From an uncultured Lachnospiraceae bacterium (lineage in GTDB: Bacteria > Bacillota > Clostridia > Lachnospirales > Lachnospiraceae), in contig CALWBQ010000038.1 of assembly GCA_944376125.1 (NCBI GenBank), forward strand, positions 1 to 64,000: 64,000 nucleotides of DNA. The letters run 5' to 3'. The position numbers and the translations under genes were made by a program. The notes below the pieces were generated by a model, which saw nothing but the letters and a program-made list of their open reading frames with translations, did no database searches and was not told the DNA's origin. How positions within the stretch are numbered: the first letter of the stretch is position 1; the number at the start of each line of letters is the position of its first letter. Shown one piece after another: positions 8,810-17,728 of this stretch.

Positions 8810-9479
8810 CATTTTGCTGGATGTAGACGGCACGCTGCTGGACTTCGGAGCTGCAGAGAAGGTGGGAATCGCTGCGGTGCTGACTCACTACGGCTTTGAA
8901 CCAGATGCGGAGCGAATCAGGCTGTACCACCAGATCAATGGGGCAGCCTGGGCGGCTTTTGAGAGAGGAGAAGTGACAAAAGAGCGCTTGGTGGAGGAGC
9001 GGTTTGAGATATTTTTTCGGGAATTAGGAAAAGAAGTCAATGGCAGGGAAGCGGAGGATCTGTACCGCAGCTACTTGGATCAGTCGGCTGTTCTGATAGA
9101 CGGGGCAGAGGACATCTGCCGGTATTTAAAGGGAAGAGGCTACGGCCTTTACGTTGTTACCAATGGAACTTCTACCACTCAGTATAAGAGGCTGGCTCTC
9201 TCCGGGCTGGATGCGTTTATGGACGGAATTTTCGTATCAGAGGACGCAGGAAGCCAGAAACCCCAGAAGGAATATTTTGATTACTGCTTTGCGAGGATTC
9301 CACAGGCTGATCCGTCCAGGATGTTTCTGGTGGGCGATTCCCTGACTTCTGATATAAAAGGGGGAATCAACGCGGGGATCAGCACTTGCTGGTACAATCC
9401 GTCCGGCCTTCCGGGGAGGGAAGATATTTGCCCGGACTGGCAGATCCGGCGGTTGGAAGAGCTGAAAACACTGCTGTAA
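8793..9479 (+). CDS. YjjG-family HAD nucleotidase
   Basis: 228 residues. Motif I DILLDVDGTLLDF, motif II VTNGTSTTQYKRL, the motif III lysine region AGSQKPQKEYFDY and motif IV LVGDSLTSDIKGGINAG match YjjG-type (TIGR02254) pyrimidine 5'-nucleotidases that clear non-canonical nucleotides. The position directly behind pyrC fits a pyrimidine link. The ATG at 8793 has GGAGGAAA upstream; an in-frame GTG at 8775 lacks one. Last gene of this operon. Confidence 0.82.
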   Translation: MKTYRDILLDVDGTLLDFGAAEKVGIAAVLTHYGFEPDAERIRLYHQINGAAWAAFERGEVTKERLVEERFEIFFRELGKEVNGREAEDLYRSYLDQSAVLIDGAEDICRYLKGRGYGLYVVTNGTSTTQYKRLALSGLDAFMDGIFVSEDAGSQKPQKEYFDYCFARIPQADPSRMFLVGDSLTSDIKGGINAGISTCWYNPSGLPGREDICPDWQIRRLEELKTLL

Positions 9480-9502
9480 TTTCCTGCTTTTTCAAATTTC
9501 TC

Positions 9503-9531
9503 TTGCCAACGATACTTTAGTATGCTACTAT
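9503..9531 (+). promoter_or_regulatory. Vegetative promoter for the amino acid ABC transporter
   Basis: TTGCCA, a 17-base spacer and TACTAT, 44 bases before the substrate-binding protein start. A strong match to the housekeeping consensus, immediately after the preceding operon. Confidence 0.75.
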
Positions 9532-9575
9532 GTTATCACACGAAAGAAGCAAAAGGACCGAGGAGGAGTAATATT

Positions 9576-10514
9576 ATGAAAAAGACGATAGTGGGATTTG
9601 CAGCGGCGGTTACAATGGCGGCATTGACAGCCTGCTCCGGCGGAGGGGAAACTGCAGATACTGCAGCAGCTTCGGCGGAGACAACCGCAGCAGCGCCTGC
9701 GGATGAGACAGAGACGGGGGAGACCGCCGGGGAGACGGCAGCGTCAGAGGAAGGAACCGGGGCAAAATCAGAAGGAGACACGTTTACAGTAGGATTTGAC
9801 CAGGACTTCCCGCCGATGGGATTTTTAGGAGATGACGGAGAGTATACAGGCTTTGACATAGAGCTGGCGGAAGAGGTGGCCAACCGTTTGGGGCTCGTGT
9901 TCCAGCCCCAGCCGATAGCCTGGGATGCCAAAGACATGGAGCTGGAAGCTGGAAATATCGACTGTATCTGGAATGGTTTTACTATGAACGGCCGTGAAGA
10001 CAGCTATACATGGTCTGAGCCTTATATGGACAACAGCCAGGTGATTGTGGTAGATCCGGATTCCGGCATCATATCGCTGGCGGATCTGGCAGGAAAAGTG
10101 GTAGAGGTACAGGTGGATTCCTCAGCACAGGCCGCGCTGGAGGACGACCCGGAGCTGACAGGAACCTTTGCGCAGTTAGTAACTACACCGGATTACAATA
10201 CGGCTTTTATGGATCTGGAGCAGGGGGCGGTGGATGCCATCGCTATGGATGTAATTGTTGCAGGCTATCAGATTCAGCAGAGAGGATCCGATTTTGTAAT
10301 TTTGGATGAAACCATCGCATCTGAAGTTTACGGCATCGGCTTTAAGAAAGGCAACACTGGGCTGAGAGATCAGGTTCAGGCGGTTCTGGAGGATATGGCT
10401 GCAGACGGCACAATGACTGAAATTTCGGAAAAATGGTTTGGTGAGGATGTAACGATTGTCGGAAAAGACAGCACTGCGGAGGAGACTGCAGATGCTGAAG
10501 CTGCCGCGGAATAA
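9576..10514 (+). CDS. Amino acid ABC transporter substrate-binding lipoprotein
   Basis: 312 residues. A lipoprotein signal (basic start, hydrophobic core, lipobox LTAC with Cys20) is followed by an Ala/Glu/Thr-rich linker of about 50 residues that probably spans the cell wall. The rest is an SBP family 3 domain: FDQDFPPMGF, GFDIELAEEVANRLG, DCIWNGFTMNGRE and a hinge segment. It should bind a polar amino acid or cystine/glutamine. The ATG has GAGGAGGAG upstream; the earlier in-frame ATG at 9522 lies within the promoter. It is followed by its permease and ATPase. Confidence 0.9.
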   Translation: MKKTIVGFAAAVTMAALTACSGGGETADTAAASAETTAAAPADETETGETAGETAASEEGTGAKSEGDTFTVGFDQDFPPMGFLGDDGEYTGFDIELAEEVANRLGLVFQPQPIAWDAKDMELEAGNIDCIWNGFTMNGREDSYTWSEPYMDNSQVIVVDPDSGIISLADLAGKVVEVQVDSSAQAALEDDPELTGTFAQLVTTPDYNTAFMDLEQGAVDAIAMDVIVAGYQIQQRGSDFVILDETIASEVYGIGFKKGNTGLRDQVQAVLEDMAADGTMTEISEKWFGEDVTIVGKDSTAEETADAEAAAE

Positions 10515-10550
10515 ATCGGAACTGCGAAAGCAGACGGACAGGAGGGCGCC

Positions 10551-11195
10551 ATGGGCATCAGCCAGATTCAGCAATTAATCGGAGGAATGGGGGTAAGCAT
10601 CCAGATTTTTACGGTAACCCTTGTTTTTTCCCTGCCATTAGGCCTGATTGTAGCGTTCGGGAGAATGGCAAAAAATCCAGCACTCCAAAACCTAGTTAAG
10701 GCTTACATATCGATTATGCGGGGAACACCTCTGATGCTTCAGCTTATGGTGGTCTATTTTGGACCATTTTATCTGTTTGGCATCAAGATAGGGAACAGCT
10801 ACCGCCTTTGGGCTGTTTTTATCGGATTCACTATCAACTATGCAGCCTATTTTGCAGAAATTTACCGGAGCGGCATCCAGTCTATGCCGGCAGGACAATA
10901 CGAGGCTGCTCAGATTTTAGGGTACAGCAAAAGCCAGACCTTTTTTAAGATTATCCTGCCCCAGGTGATAAAAAGAATTCTGCCAGCCCTGACCAACGAG
11001 ATTATCACGCTGGTGAAAGATACCTCCCTGGCGTTTACTCTGAGTGTTATGGAGATGTTTACGGTGGCAAAAGCCCTGGCGGCTAAGGGAACCATGGCGC
11101 CTTTGCTGGCGGCCGGAATTTTTTACTATGTATTTAATCTGCTGGTAGCGGTGGTGATGGAGAAGGCTGAGAAAAAACTGGATTATTACCGCTGA
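10551..11195 (+). CDS. Amino acid ABC transporter permease
   Basis: 214 residues with about five transmembrane helices. SIMRGTPLMLQLMVVYFG and the EAAQILGYSKSQTFFKIILPQ coupling loop are the hallmarks of the HisMQ/GlnP permease family. A single permease here implies a homodimeric channel. Ribosome site GGAGGGC lies before the start. Confidence 0.92.
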   Translation: MGISQIQQLIGGMGVSIQIFTVTLVFSLPLGLIVAFGRMAKNPALQNLVKAYISIMRGTPLMLQLMVVYFGPFYLFGIKIGNSYRLWAVFIGFTINYAAYFAEIYRSGIQSMPAGQYEAAQILGYSKSQTFFKIILPQVIKRILPALTNEIITLVKDTSLAFTLSVMEMFTVAKALAAKGTMAPLLAAGIFYYVFNLLVAVVMEKAEKKLDYYR

Positions 11196-11219
11196 TGCTG
11201 CATAGACGGAGGAGAGACC

Positions 11220-11987
11220 ATGAACATACTGGAAATCAGCCATATCGAAAAGTCCTTTGGAAACATTCCGGTTTTAAAGGACATCTCCCTTTCAGTATCT
11301 GATGGGGAAATTTTGTCCATCATCGGCCCATCGGGGTCCGGGAAATCTACTCTTCTGCGGTGCGCCACAATGCTGGAGACGCTGGATAAGGGAGAGGTGC
11401 GCTACCAGGGGAACAGAGCAGTCTGGGCTGATAACGGCGGGAACGTGCAGTTTGCTCCGAAAAAGGAGCTGAAGGAGATCCAGAGGCTGTACGGCCTGGT
11501 GTTTCAGAATTTTAACCTGTTTCCCCATTATTCTGTTATGAAAAATATTATTGACGCCCCGGTCCATGTGCAGAAGCGGAAAAAGGAAGAGGCAGCAAAA
11601 GAGGCCAGAGAACTTTTAAAGAAAATGGGGTTGGAGGATAAGGCTGACGCATATCCGTGCCAGCTTTCAGGAGGGCAGTGCCAGAGAGTTGCCATAGCCA
11701 GAGCCTTAGCGCTGAACCCTAAGATTCTCTTCTTTGATGAGCCGACCTCAGCCCTGGATCCGGAGCTGACCGGGGAGGTTCTGAAGGTGATCCGTTCCCT
11801 GGCAGACTTAAAGATTGCCATGGTGATCGTGACACATGAGATGGCGTTTGCCAGGGACATTTCCGACAAGGTTATTTTTATGGCTGACGGCGTGATCGTG
11901 GAGGAGGGGACTCCTGAGCAGGTCTTTGCATCCGGAAATGAGAGGACTCAGGCTTTCCTAGGAAGATATGGAGATATTTTAAAGTGA
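11220..11987 (+). CDS. Amino acid ABC transporter ATP-binding protein
   Basis: 255 residues. Walker [10 protein letters not shown] at 36-44, signature [15 protein letters not shown], Walker [15 protein letters not shown] and the switch histidine in [10 protein letters not shown] are all intact. It is of the GlnQ/HisP type. It completes a three-gene importer and is followed by a terminator. Confidence 0.95.
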   Translation: MNILEISHIEKSFGNIPVLKDISLSVSDGEILSIIGPSGSGKSTLLRCATMLETLDKGEVRYQGNRAVWADNGGNVQFAPKKELKEIQRLYGLVFQNFNLFPHYSVMKNIIDAPVHVQKRKKEEAAKEARELLKKMGLEDKADAYPCQLSGGQCQRVAIARALALNPKILFFDEPTSALDPELTGEVLKVIRSLADLKIAMVIVTHEMAFARDISDKVIFMADGVIVEEGTPEQVFASGNERTQAFLGRYGDILK

Positions 11988-12028
11988 TGCCGCATGGCAG
12001 GGCCAGAAAATGTAAGTGAGAATAAAAG

Positions 12029-12075
12029 ATTGCCCGGGATTGGGAATGCTGTTTCCCTGTTCCGGGCAATTTTAT
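12029..12075 (+). terminator. Intrinsic terminator of the amino acid transporter operon
   Basis: ATTGCCCGG pairs with CCGGGCAAT, with a further inner GGGAA/TTCCC pairing, and is followed by TTTTATT. Confidence 0.8.
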
Positions 12076-12092
12076 TCGGCAAAATGAAAGCT

Positions 12093-12115
12093 CTGCAAAG
12101 ACTGCAGTTTTTTCT
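12093..12115 (+). terminator. Possible second short terminator
   Basis: CTGCA and TGCAG around a 5-base loop are followed by TTTTTT. The stem is short; it may back up the terminator just before it. Confidence 0.35.
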
Positions 12116-12201
12116 TTAGAAAATCTTTCGTTTTTTCTGGGGCTTCTCTTTAGAATGATGAGATATACTCTCAACAGAATCAAGAGAGAGGAGAGTTGGG
12201 A

Positions 12202-12438
12202 ATGAGTCTGGAAAGTCTGCATCAAATGATAGTTTTCATGTGTTTTATGGCATCGGTTTTTGTGGTCGCAGTCATGTTTGTCAGTATCTGCCTTGAGACC
12301 CTGCGGGAAGCCGGAAACGTCAGGGAAAAGACCTCCACAGCAAGGAACTTCCATGGTATACTACCAGAGGAGAAAATGATCGGCTCAGGAGGAGAGACAA
12401 ATTATGGAAGTAAACCGCATTTTATTAGTGGAAGATGA
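12202..12438 (+). CDS. Small membrane protein ahead of a two-component system
   Basis: 78 residues, not recognised. One strong transmembrane helix (IVFMCFMASVFVVAVMFVSI) near the N-terminus is followed by a short charged tail. GAGAGGAGAG precedes the ATG at good spacing. The 3' end overlaps the response-regulator start by 35 bases in another frame, which suggests coupling; the overlap also means the tail could be fortuitous. It could be a membrane modulator of the histidine kinase. Role inferred from position only. Confidence 0.45.
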   Translation: MSLESLHQMIVFMCFMASVFVVAVMFVSICLETLREAGNVREKTSTARNFHGILPEEKMIGSGGETNYGSKPHFISGR

Positions 12439-13114
12439 TAAAGAGATCCGGGAGGGCATTGAGATTTTTTTAAAAAGCCAGAATTATATCGTGTTTCAGG
12501 CTGGCGACGGGATCGAGGGCCTGGAGATCCTAGATAAGGAGGAGATTCATCTGGCGATAGTAGATGTGATGATGCCCAGGATGGACGGCATTACTATGGT
12601 GGCGCGGCTGAGAGAGCGCTCTGACATCCCAGTAATTTTTCTTTCTGCAAAGTCCGAGGAAGTTGACAAGATTCTGGGCCTGAATATAGGTGCAGATGAT
12701 TATATTACTAAGCCGTTTACGCCTATGGAACTGCTGGCCAGAGTGGCATCGCAGCTCAGAAGGTATAAGCGGTTTATGGAGCGGCTGAATGTGCGGCTGC
12801 CGGAAAGCCCTGCGGTTCACAGGATCGGCGGGCTGGAGGTCAACGAAGAGACAGTGGAGGCAGTGGCAGACGGAACGCCGGTGCGGCTGACGCCGATTGA
12901 ATTTAAAATTCTGCTGCTTCTGGTCAAAAATCCTGGAAGAGTTTTTTCGGCAGAGGAGATTTATGAACGGGTATGGAATGAGCGGGCGGTCAATACGGAC
13001 ACGGTCATGGTACATGTGCGCAACATACGGGAAAAAATAGAGGTCAATCCAAAAGAACCAAAATATTTAAAGGTGGTGTGGGGAGTTGGATATAAAATTG
13101 AAAAACAAGCATAG
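12404..13114 (+). CDS. OmpR/PhoB-family response regulator
   Basis: 236 residues. The receiver domain has the acidic pair Asp11-Asp12, phospho-acceptor Asp54 (IVDVMMPRMDG) and the conserved ITKPF lysine. The C-terminal winged helix is of the OmpR type (LTPIEFKILLLLVKNPGRVF, then AVNTDTVMVHVRNIREKIE). It is a DNA-binding transcription factor activated by the kinase encoded next, whose start overlaps its stop. Targets are unknown; the polysaccharide genes behind the kinase are candidates. Confidence 0.95.
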   Translation: MEVNRILLVEDDKEIREGIEIFLKSQNYIVFQAGDGIEGLEILDKEEIHLAIVDVMMPRMDGITMVARLRERSDIPVIFLSAKSEEVDKILGLNIGADDYITKPFTPMELLARVASQLRRYKRFMERLNVRLPESPAVHRIGGLEVNEETVEAVADGTPVRLTPIEFKILLLLVKNPGRVFSAEEIYERVWNERAVNTDTVMVHVRNIREKIEVNPKEPKYLKVVWGVGYKIEKQA

Positions 13115-15461
13115 ACTGGGAATTTTTTTGACCTGGCTGCTGATTATCGCCGCTGGGGCTGGGATGGTATGCTCCTATCCGTATATCCAGAGAATGGCAA
13201 GAGAGTGGGAGACCAATAACAAAAAGATTGTGACAGAGATGGGGGATCAGAGCAGATCTTCAAACCTGGCGGCAGAGCTGACGGCGGCCAGTTACGCTAT
13301 GTGGGAATATGAGATTGAGGAAGCCAGCGTAAAAAAGCTGCGGCCGTCCCAGGTGTTTGTGCCGGAGCTGGAGGAGATGCTGGCAAAGCTGGATGGGGAG
13401 ACTGCGGAAACACGGCCGGAGGCGGCCGGGGAAGAAGGCATGTCAGAGGAAACGGCGGAGGAAGATACGGTCTATGCCTATGAAGGAGACCCATACGGGG
13501 AAGATTACGATTCCTTTTATCAGAAAGAATTCCTGCTGGAGGTTCGCAGCTATATCGATGGCCAGGCGTCGGCCTGGGACAGCGCCCTGGAGGAAATCGG
13601 CGGCCCGGAGGCAGTGCGGGTGCTGGACGGTACAGGAAACGTGCTCCTAAGCGGGAATCGCGGGTCTTACGGCAGTGATCTGGACGAGAATCGCCAGGTT
13701 ATGGCTGCCATCTCCTTTGATGACAAGGGCCGGTCTTCTCTGACGGAAGTCCAGGGGGATCCCAGGGCGGTGCAGATCCTAACAGACAACAGCGGATACT
13801 TTAAAGACATGGCTGACCCGCTGGAGGAAGAATACGGTGCAGATTATGTTTACCAGGGAATCGAATTTTCTGGACCGCGGCAGAGAACATATGAGTTTGT
13901 GGTAGATAAAGAGATGATTTTGGGGCCGGAAATTACAGAGACGGAGGCCCTTGGCTATTACAGCTTTGTAAACAGCGGAACGTTTATGGTAGTATGGGTG
14001 GCCCTGGCACTCCTTGTCGGGCTGTGCGCCCTGATCATTCCAGCTCTTCCAGTGGTTTCTCTGGGGACGGGGCGGATCAGCAGGGTTCCTCTGGGGATTA
14101 TCCTGGCGGTCCTGTTCTGCGACGCCTTCATGGTGCTGGGCGGAGCTGCCATGCTCGTACTGACGTTCAGCGGTGAGCTGGCCGATGCCCTGGCTGCCGG
14201 CCTGGGTTTTGGAACCTGGGACGATGCGGTACTTTTTGCAAATGGCATCTACTGGGGAATAACGTTCGCCGCAGTATTTTGGGCAGCCTTGTGTATGAGA
14301 GCTGTCTTCGTCATGGGTCCATGGAGGTATTTTAAAGAGCGCACGCTGACGGGACTGTTCCTGCGCCTGGTAAAGAGAACTTTTGCAGCTGTCGGGAGAT
14401 GGTGGAACCAGTTTATGGATTCCCTCGGAAAGCTGGACTGGAGTGAGAAGTCCAATCAAGTGATAGTAAAGATTGTTCTGGCCAATTTTTTTGTGCTTGT
14501 GCTGATCTGCTGCTTCTGGTTTTTCGGCATTTTTGCCCTGATTGTGTATTCGGTGGTGCTGTTCTTTATCCTGCGCCGCTATTGGGAAAAGGCCAGACAG
14601 AAGTACCAGATTCTCCTCACAGCCATCAATGAGATGGCAGACGGGAATCTGGATGTGGAGATTAAGGAGGATCTGTGGATTTTTGCTCCATTTTACCAGC
14701 AGCTTACCAGAATTCAGAAGGGATTTAAAAAGGCGGTCCAGGAGGAGGTCAAGAGCCAGAGAATGAAAACAGAGCTTGTGACCAATGTGTCTCACGATCT
14801 GAAGACGCCATTGACAGCGATTATCACCTATGTCAATCTGCTGAAAAAGGAGGATGTCACGGAGGAGGAGAGAAAGAATTACATTGATATTCTGGAGAAG
14901 AAATCTATGCGGTTAAAATCTTTGATTGAGGACTTGTTTGAGGTCAGCAAGGCCACCAGCGGGGCTGCTACGGTGAAGCTGGAGAATGTGGATATTGTAA
15001 GCCTTTTAAAGCAGGTGAGGCTGGAACTGCAGGACCGAATCGATAACTCTGGCGTAGAGTTCCGGTGGGATTTGCCGGAAGAGAAGGTGGTTTTGCTTCT
15101 GGACAGCCAGAAGACCTACCGGGTATTTGAGAATCTCCTGGTAAATATTATTAAATATGCGATGCCGGGGACAAGGGCGTATATTGATGTAAAGGCTGAG
15201 ACGGGGGATGACGGCTCAGGGGAGGCAGTTGTGTCGATGAGAAATATCTCAGCTCAGGAGCTCCAGGTTAATCCCAGGGAGCTGACAGAGCGTTTCGTCA
15301 GAGGAGATGCCTCCCGAAATACAGAGGGTTCCGGTCTGGGGCTGGCCATTGCCAAGAGCTTTGTAGAGCTTCAGGGGGGAACCATGACCGTGGAGGTGGA
15401 GGCCGATCTGTTCCGGGTGATCATCCGGTGGAACATCAGCCGCAGTACAGAAGAAAATTGA
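13098..15461 (+). CDS. Membrane sensor histidine kinase
   Basis: About 787 residues, long for the family. One N-terminal helix precedes an extracellular region of about 270 residues, rich in Glu and Asp, then about five transmembrane helices and a HAMP-like stretch (INEMADGNLDVEIKE). The H-box is VSHDLKTPLTAI with His566; the N-box (FENLLVNIIKYAM) and G2 box (GSGLGLAIAK) are present. No ATG lies near the 5' end; TTG at 13098, with GGGAG about 12 bases upstream, gives a sensible membrane start and overlaps the regulator stop. The N-box has Ile-Ile-Lys-Tyr where many kinases have NAxKY, but the Asn needed for ATP is present. Confidence 0.92.
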   Translation: MKNKHRLGIFLTWLLIIAAGAGMVCSYPYIQRMAREWETNNKKIVTEMGDQSRSSNLAAELTAASYAMWEYEIEEASVKKLRPSQVFVPELEEMLAKLDGETAETRPEAAGEEGMSEETAEEDTVYAYEGDPYGEDYDSFYQKEFLLEVRSYIDGQASAWDSALEEIGGPEAVRVLDGTGNVLLSGNRGSYGSDLDENRQVMAAISFDDKGRSSLTEVQGDPRAVQILTDNSGYFKDMADPLEEEYGADYVYQGIEFSGPRQRTYEFVVDKEMILGPEITETEALGYYSFVNSGTFMVVWVALALLVGLCALIIPALPVVSLGTGRISRVPLGIILAVLFCDAFMVLGGAAMLVLTFSGELADALAAGLGFGTWDDAVLFANGIYWGITFAAVFWAALCMRAVFVMGPWRYFKERTLTGLFLRLVKRTFAAVGRWWNQFMDSLGKLDWSEKSNQVIVKIVLANFFVLVLICCFWFFGIFALIVYSVVLFFILRRYWEKARQKYQILLTAINEMADGNLDVEIKEDLWIFAPFYQQLTRIQKGFKKAVQEEVKSQRMKTELVTNVSHDLKTPLTAIITYVNLLKKEDVTEEERKNYIDILEKKSMRLKSLIEDLFEVSKATSGAATVKLENVDIVSLLKQVRLELQDRIDNSGVEFRWDLPEEKVVLLLDSQKTYRVFENLLVNIIKYAMPGTRAYIDVKAETGDDGSGEAVVSMRNISAQELQVNPRELTERFVRGDASRNTEGSGLGLAIAKSFVELQGGTMTVEVEADLFRVIIRWNISRSTEEN

Positions 15462-15468
15462 TCCGTGA

Positions 15469-15510
15469 GCCGCAGCAGGGCGTAGAAAATGCCGCCCTGC
15501 TGCGGCTTTT
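15469..15510 (+). terminator. Strong intrinsic terminator after the histidine kinase
   Basis: A 14-bp perfect stem, GCCGCAGCAGGGCG with its complement, around a 10-base loop, followed by TTTT. It separates the two-component operon from the first polysaccharide locus. Confidence 0.9.
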
Positions 15511-15577
15511 GTGATAATTCGGCCCTGCCGTTCGCGGCTCAGCCGATATGTTTTGTCTGGAAAGGCCGGGAAATGGG

Positions 15578-15606
15578 TTGTGAAATCAGCGGAAAGATAG
15601 TACAAT
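15578..15606 (+). promoter_or_regulatory. Vegetative promoter of polysaccharide locus 1
   Basis: TTGTGA, a 17-base spacer and TACAAT, 46 bases before the glf start. It is the only clear promoter ahead of the co-directional gene chain that follows. Confidence 0.75.
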
Positions 15607-15651
15607 AAAGAACAATTCAAGATGCATGTTCAGACGGAGGAGCGGATAAAA

Positions 15652-16752
15652 ATGAAACAGTATGACTATATTGTTGTGGGAAGCGGCCTGTACGGAGCGG
15701 TGTTTGCTTACCTTGCCGGAAAGAAAGGGAAAAAATGCCTGGTGATTGAGAAGCGTCCCCACAAGGGGGGAAATATTTACTGTGAGGACATTGAGGGGAT
15801 CCATGTTCACAAATACGGAGCCCACATTTTCCACACCAGCAACAGAAAGGTATGGGAATTTGTCAATGGGCTGGCGGAATTCAACCGCTATACCAACAGC
15901 CCGGTGGCCAATTATAAGGGTGAGATGTACAATATGCCGTTTAATATGAACACCTTCAGCAAAATGTGGGGAATCTCCACACCGGCTCAGGCAAAAGCCA
16001 AGATTGAGGAACAGAGGAAGCATATACAAGGCGAACCCAGGAACCTGGAGGAGCAGGCCATCAGCCTGGTGGGAACGGATATCTACCAGAAGTTGGTCAA
16101 GGGCTACACGGAAAAGCAGTGGGGAAGAGACTGCAAAGACCTGCCGGCCTTTATCATAAAGCGTCTCCCTGTGCGGTACACCTACGATAATAATTATTTT
16201 AATGATCTCTATCAGGGAATTCCCATCGGCGGCTACAATGTTATCATTGACAAGCTGCTGGAGGGATGTGAGGTGATTACCGGGGAAGACTACCTGGAGA
16301 ACAAAGAGAAATACGATGCAATGGGGGACAGGGTGGTTTACACCGGCACCATTGACGGCTACTACCATTACTGCTTTGGCAAGCTGGAATACAGAAGCCT
16401 TCGGTTTGAGACAGAGGTTTTGGATGAGGAAAATCACCAGGGTGTGGCGGTCGTCAACTATACAGATCGGGAGACGCCCTATACCCGGATCATTGAACAC
16501 AAGCACTTTGAATTCGGTACACAGCCTAAGACCGTCATTACAAAGGAATACCCGGAGACTTGGAGCGAGGGAATGGAGCCCTACTATCCAGTAAACGATG
16601 AGAAGAATCAGGCCCTTTATCAAAAATATGCCAAGCTGGCTGAAAAAGAGCCCAATGTGATTTTCGGCGGCCGGCTGGGAGAATACAAGTATTACGATAT
16701 GGACAAGGTGATTGAATCCGCCATGAAAAAAGCAGAGGAAGAGCTTTTATGA
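15652..16752 (+). CDS. glf: UDP-galactopyranose mutase
   Basis: 366 residues, typical for Glf. The FAD-binding motif VVGSGLYGAVFAYLAG, the GGNIY segment, HKYGAHIFHT and the C-terminal GGRLGEYKYYDMD are strongly conserved. It converts UDP-galactopyranose to UDP-galactofuranose in the cytoplasm, so the glycan from this locus probably contains Galf. The ATG at 15652 has GGAGGAGCGG upstream; the earlier in-frame ATG at 15622 has no site. First gene of the locus; ATGA overlap with the next. Confidence 0.97.
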   Translation: MKQYDYIVVGSGLYGAVFAYLAGKKGKKCLVIEKRPHKGGNIYCEDIEGIHVHKYGAHIFHTSNRKVWEFVNGLAEFNRYTNSPVANYKGEMYNMPFNMNTFSKMWGISTPAQAKAKIEEQRKHIQGEPRNLEEQAISLVGTDIYQKLVKGYTEKQWGRDCKDLPAFIIKRLPVRYTYDNNYFNDLYQGIPIGGYNVIIDKLLEGCEVITGEDYLENKEKYDAMGDRVVYTGTIDGYYHYCFGKLEYRSLRFETEVLDEENHQGVAVVNYTDRETPYTRIIEHKHFEFGTQPKTVITKEYPETWSEGMEPYYPVNDEKNQALYQKYAKLAEKEPNVIFGGRLGEYKYYDMDKVIESAMKKAEEELL

Positions 16753-17723
16753 ATATTGTCTACGCATCCAATGACGGTTATGCCCGTCATCTGGGAACCT
16801 CTATGTATTCTCTTTTTGACAGGAACCAGGTGGAAGAGGAGATCACGGTTTATATCCTCTCTATGGGACTGTCTGAGGAGAGCCAGAACCGCCTGAGAGA
16901 AATTGCAGAACATTTTGACCGGAGCCTTGTGATCCTGGAGATGGGGGATCTGAAGGAGCGTTTTGCCGCAGAGGTAGATACCGGAGGATTTGACATCAGC
17001 GCGATGGGCCGGCTGTTCATTGGGACGGCCCTGCCGGAGGAAATCAGCCGGGTGCTGTATCTGGACTGCGACACAGTTGTGCTGAGCTCTCTCAGAAAAC
17101 TGTGGCAGACAAATTTGTCTGCCAATGTCCTGGGGGCAGTGATGGAGCCCACTATCTATCCTCAGGTTAAAAAACAACTGGGATTGAATCAGGGGGAGCC
17201 CTACTACAATTCCGGCGTGCTGCTGATTGATCTAAAGGCATGGCGGGAGGAAAGGGCAGAGAAACGGCTTCTGAACTTCTATCTGGAAAGAGGGGGAGAG
17301 CTTCTGGCCTGCGATCAGGACACCATCAACGGCGTTTTTAGGGGGCGAATTAAGCCGCTGTCCCCCCGGTACAACTTTTTTACCAATTACCGGTACTTCC
17401 GCTATAACGATCTGGTCAGCCAGATGCCCGCTTACCAGAGGGTGCCAGAGGATGTCTTCAGACGGGCCAAAGCCCACCCGGCCATCATCCATTACATGGG
17501 GGACGAGCGCCCCTGGAAGGCCGGCAATTTCAATCACTACCGGAAGGCGTATGAGCACTATCTGGCAAAAACACCGTGGCGGGGAACACCTAAAGAGAAA
17601 GGGCAGGAAGCCTATATGGCGCTGTATCATATGATGGATTATCTGACGTTTGTTTGTCCTCCTGCAAGGCGGATGATCAGCCGGAAATATGGGATGCAGG
17701 TGATTCAAAATCGAAAGAGGTGA
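16749..17723 (+). CDS. Family 8 glycosyltransferase
   Basis: 324 residues. MNIVYASNDGYARHLGTSMY and VLYLDCDTVVLSS (the DxD metal site as DCD) with YYNSGVLLIDLKAW are typical of GT8, the retaining galactosyl/glucosyltransferase family of LgtC. It probably adds galactose or glucose to the lipid-linked repeat. Cytoplasmic, no membrane helix. Confidence 0.9.
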   Translation: MNIVYASNDGYARHLGTSMYSLFDRNQVEEEITVYILSMGLSEESQNRLREIAEHFDRSLVILEMGDLKERFAAEVDTGGFDISAMGRLFIGTALPEEISRVLYLDCDTVVLSSLRKLWQTNLSANVLGAVMEPTIYPQVKKQLGLNQGEPYYNSGVLLIDLKAWREERAEKRLLNFYLERGGELLACDQDTINGVFRGRIKPLSPRYNFFTNYRYFRYNDLVSQMPAYQRVPEDVFRRAKAHPAIIHYMGDERPWKAGNFNHYRKAYEHYLAKTPWRGTPKEKGQEAYMALYHMMDYLTFVCPPARRMISRKYGMQVIQNRKR

Positions 17724-17728
17724 GCAGG

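Noticed and set aside
13779..14795. 338-residue minus-strand frame opposite the histidine kinase
   Set aside because: Composition (Gln, His, Pro rich) is that of a reverse shadow, with no recognisable motif; the plus strand encodes conserved kinase helices.
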